Source: Phytopseudomonas daroniae (GTDB lineage: Bacteria; Pseudomonadota; Gammaproteobacteria; Pseudomonadales; Pseudomonadaceae). From it: a stretch of DNA of 64,000 bases. The notes beneath the pieces were generated by a model, which was given only the letters and a program-made list of their open reading frames with translations, was not told the DNA's origin and did no database searches. Of this stretch, positions 63,462 to 64,000 are shown in pieces (positions within the stretch are counted from its first letter, which is position 1; every line of letters begins with the position of its first letter). The stretch covers positions 248,001 through 312,000 of the forward strand of contig NZ_QJUI01000003.1 in assembly GCF_004327285.1 (NCBI RefSeq), in the 5' to 3' direction. The position numbers and the translations under genes are program-made.

Positions 63462-64000
63462 GTGCGTGTCCTGCTGGTTGAAGATGATCGCGCCCTAGCG
63501 CGCGGAATTCGCGTCGCCATGCGCGGCGAAGGGTATACGCTGGACTGGCTGGAGGACGGTGTCGAAGCCGCCCATGCCTTGCGTAGCGAGCAGTTCGACC
63601 TGGTGCTGCTCGACCTCGGCCTGCCGCGCCTGGATGGCATGACGCTGCTGCGCCAGTTGCGCGCGCGCAGCGAGAATGCCGTACCGGTTCTGGTGCTCAC
63701 CGCCCGCGATGCCATGGAGGATCGCATCCTCGGGCTGGATGCCGGCGCCGACGACTACCTGGTCAAGCCGTTCGATCCCGAGGAGTTGAAGGCACGCATC
63801 CGCGCCTTGCTGCGCCGCAGCCAGGGCCGGGCTCAGCCGGTGCTGGAGTTCGCTGGCGTGAGCCTCGACCCGGCCACCCAGGAAGTGCGCTACCAGGGCA
63901 GCAGCGTGCCGATGACGCCCATGGAATATCAGCTGTTGCATCAGTTGCTGATCCGCCCCGGTGTGGTGGTCACCCGCGAGCGGCTCGGCAATGCCCTCTA
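63462..64000 (+). CDS. OmpR-family response regulator, PmrA/QseB type (runs off the right edge)
   Basis: About 180 residues of a two-domain regulator. Receiver domain: RVLLVEDDRALARGIRVAMR, phospho-acceptor Asp in LVLLDLGLPRLDGMTLLRQL, the Thr switch in VLVLTARDAMEDRILGLDAG and Lys in DYLVKPFDPEELKARIRALL. The winged-helix DNA-binding domain begins at ~130 (LEFAGVSLDPATQEVRYQGS, VPMTPMEYQLLHQLLIRPGV). GTG 63462 with GACGAGG 8 nt upstream gives the usual MRVLLVEDD start; an in-frame ATG at 63429 is an alternative. A sensor kinase is expected just beyond the edge. Divergent from pepSY-cytb561-sulfatase, which it may control. Confidence 0.85.
   Translation, partial: MRVLLVEDDRALARGIRVAMRGEGYTLDWLEDGVEAAHALRSEQFDLVLLDLGLPRLDGMTLLRQLRARSENAVPVLVLTARDAMEDRILGLDAGADDYLVKPFDPEELKARIRALLRRSQGRAQPVLEFAGVSLDPATQEVRYQGSSVPMTPMEYQLLHQLLIRPGVVVTRERLGNAL

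Overview
The window is high-GC (mid-60s percent by eye) and typical of Pseudomonas sensu lato. The left edge carries plsB, and the window contains a complete nic (nicotinate) cluster with the P. putida KT2440 gene set, OprD-type porins, SfnB-family genes and tightly packed operons with ATGA/TGATG overlaps. I see no tRNA, rRNA, CRISPR array, intact insertion sequence or prophage. It reads as a catabolic accessory region with few housekeeping genes.

Layout. (1) 1-467: start of plsB. (2) 1073-7495: an organosulfur block of two SfnB-like flavoproteins, an NtaA/DszA-type FMNH2 monooxygenase and a MetQNI-like ABC importer. (3) 7823-16785: a GntR regulator with two winged-helix domains, a UxaA/GarD-family dehydratase, a DctQMP TRAP transporter, a beta-hydroxyacid dehydrogenase, an FAH-family hydrolase and an FMN alpha-hydroxyacid oxidase. 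A shared 16-bp palindrome lies in front of the regulator and between the divergent dehydratase and transporter, suggesting one regulon for uptake and catabolism of a hydroxy- or sugar acid. (4) 16916-23855: a TctCBA transporter with an Ldh2-type dehydrogenase, then a LysR regulator divergent from a second, longer FAH-family enzyme. (5) 23942-29899: an M16 peptidase, a Na/Pi cotransporter, TerC, an AEC transporter and two gene remnants.

(6) 30059-43572: the nic cluster. nicAB (nicotinate to 6-hydroxynicotinate) are next to the TetR gene nicS; nicX and nicR (MarR) are divergent from nicCDEFTP. Together they carry nicotinate through 2,5-dihydroxypyridine, N-formylmaleamate, maleamate and maleate to fumarate. 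Candidate NicS and NicR operators are visible. (7) 43629-46464: an XdhC-type cofactor chaperone, a GFA-family protein, a response regulator and a small cysteine-containing protein. (8) 47143-52788: a PaoABC (YagTSR)-type molybdenum aldehyde oxidoreductase with its own XdhC and MocA-like cytidylyltransferase. (9) 53161-55962: an OprD porin, an orphan structured RNA candidate in an AT-richer stretch, and a frameshifted LysR gene. (10) 56114-60780: a LacI regulator, a perfect 24-bp palindromic operator, then a Gfo/Idh/MocA oxidoreductase, a TIM-barrel isomerase/epimerase and an NHS-type permease. (11) 60822-64000: a PepSY protein, cytochrome b561 and a sulfatase/phosphoethanolamine-transferase-like membrane enzyme, divergent from a PmrA/QseB-type response regulator cut by the window edge.

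Two dispersed repeat families run through the window. Family A is a ~140-bp MITE-like element with ~17-bp terminal inverted repeats (TGTTCACGATCT outer core), found mostly inside operon gaps. Family B elements are bounded by GTAGGGTGG or GTAGGATGGG and their complements. One chimeric element has family A ends around a family B core. Two family B elements lie between duplicated copies of the presumed NicS operator.
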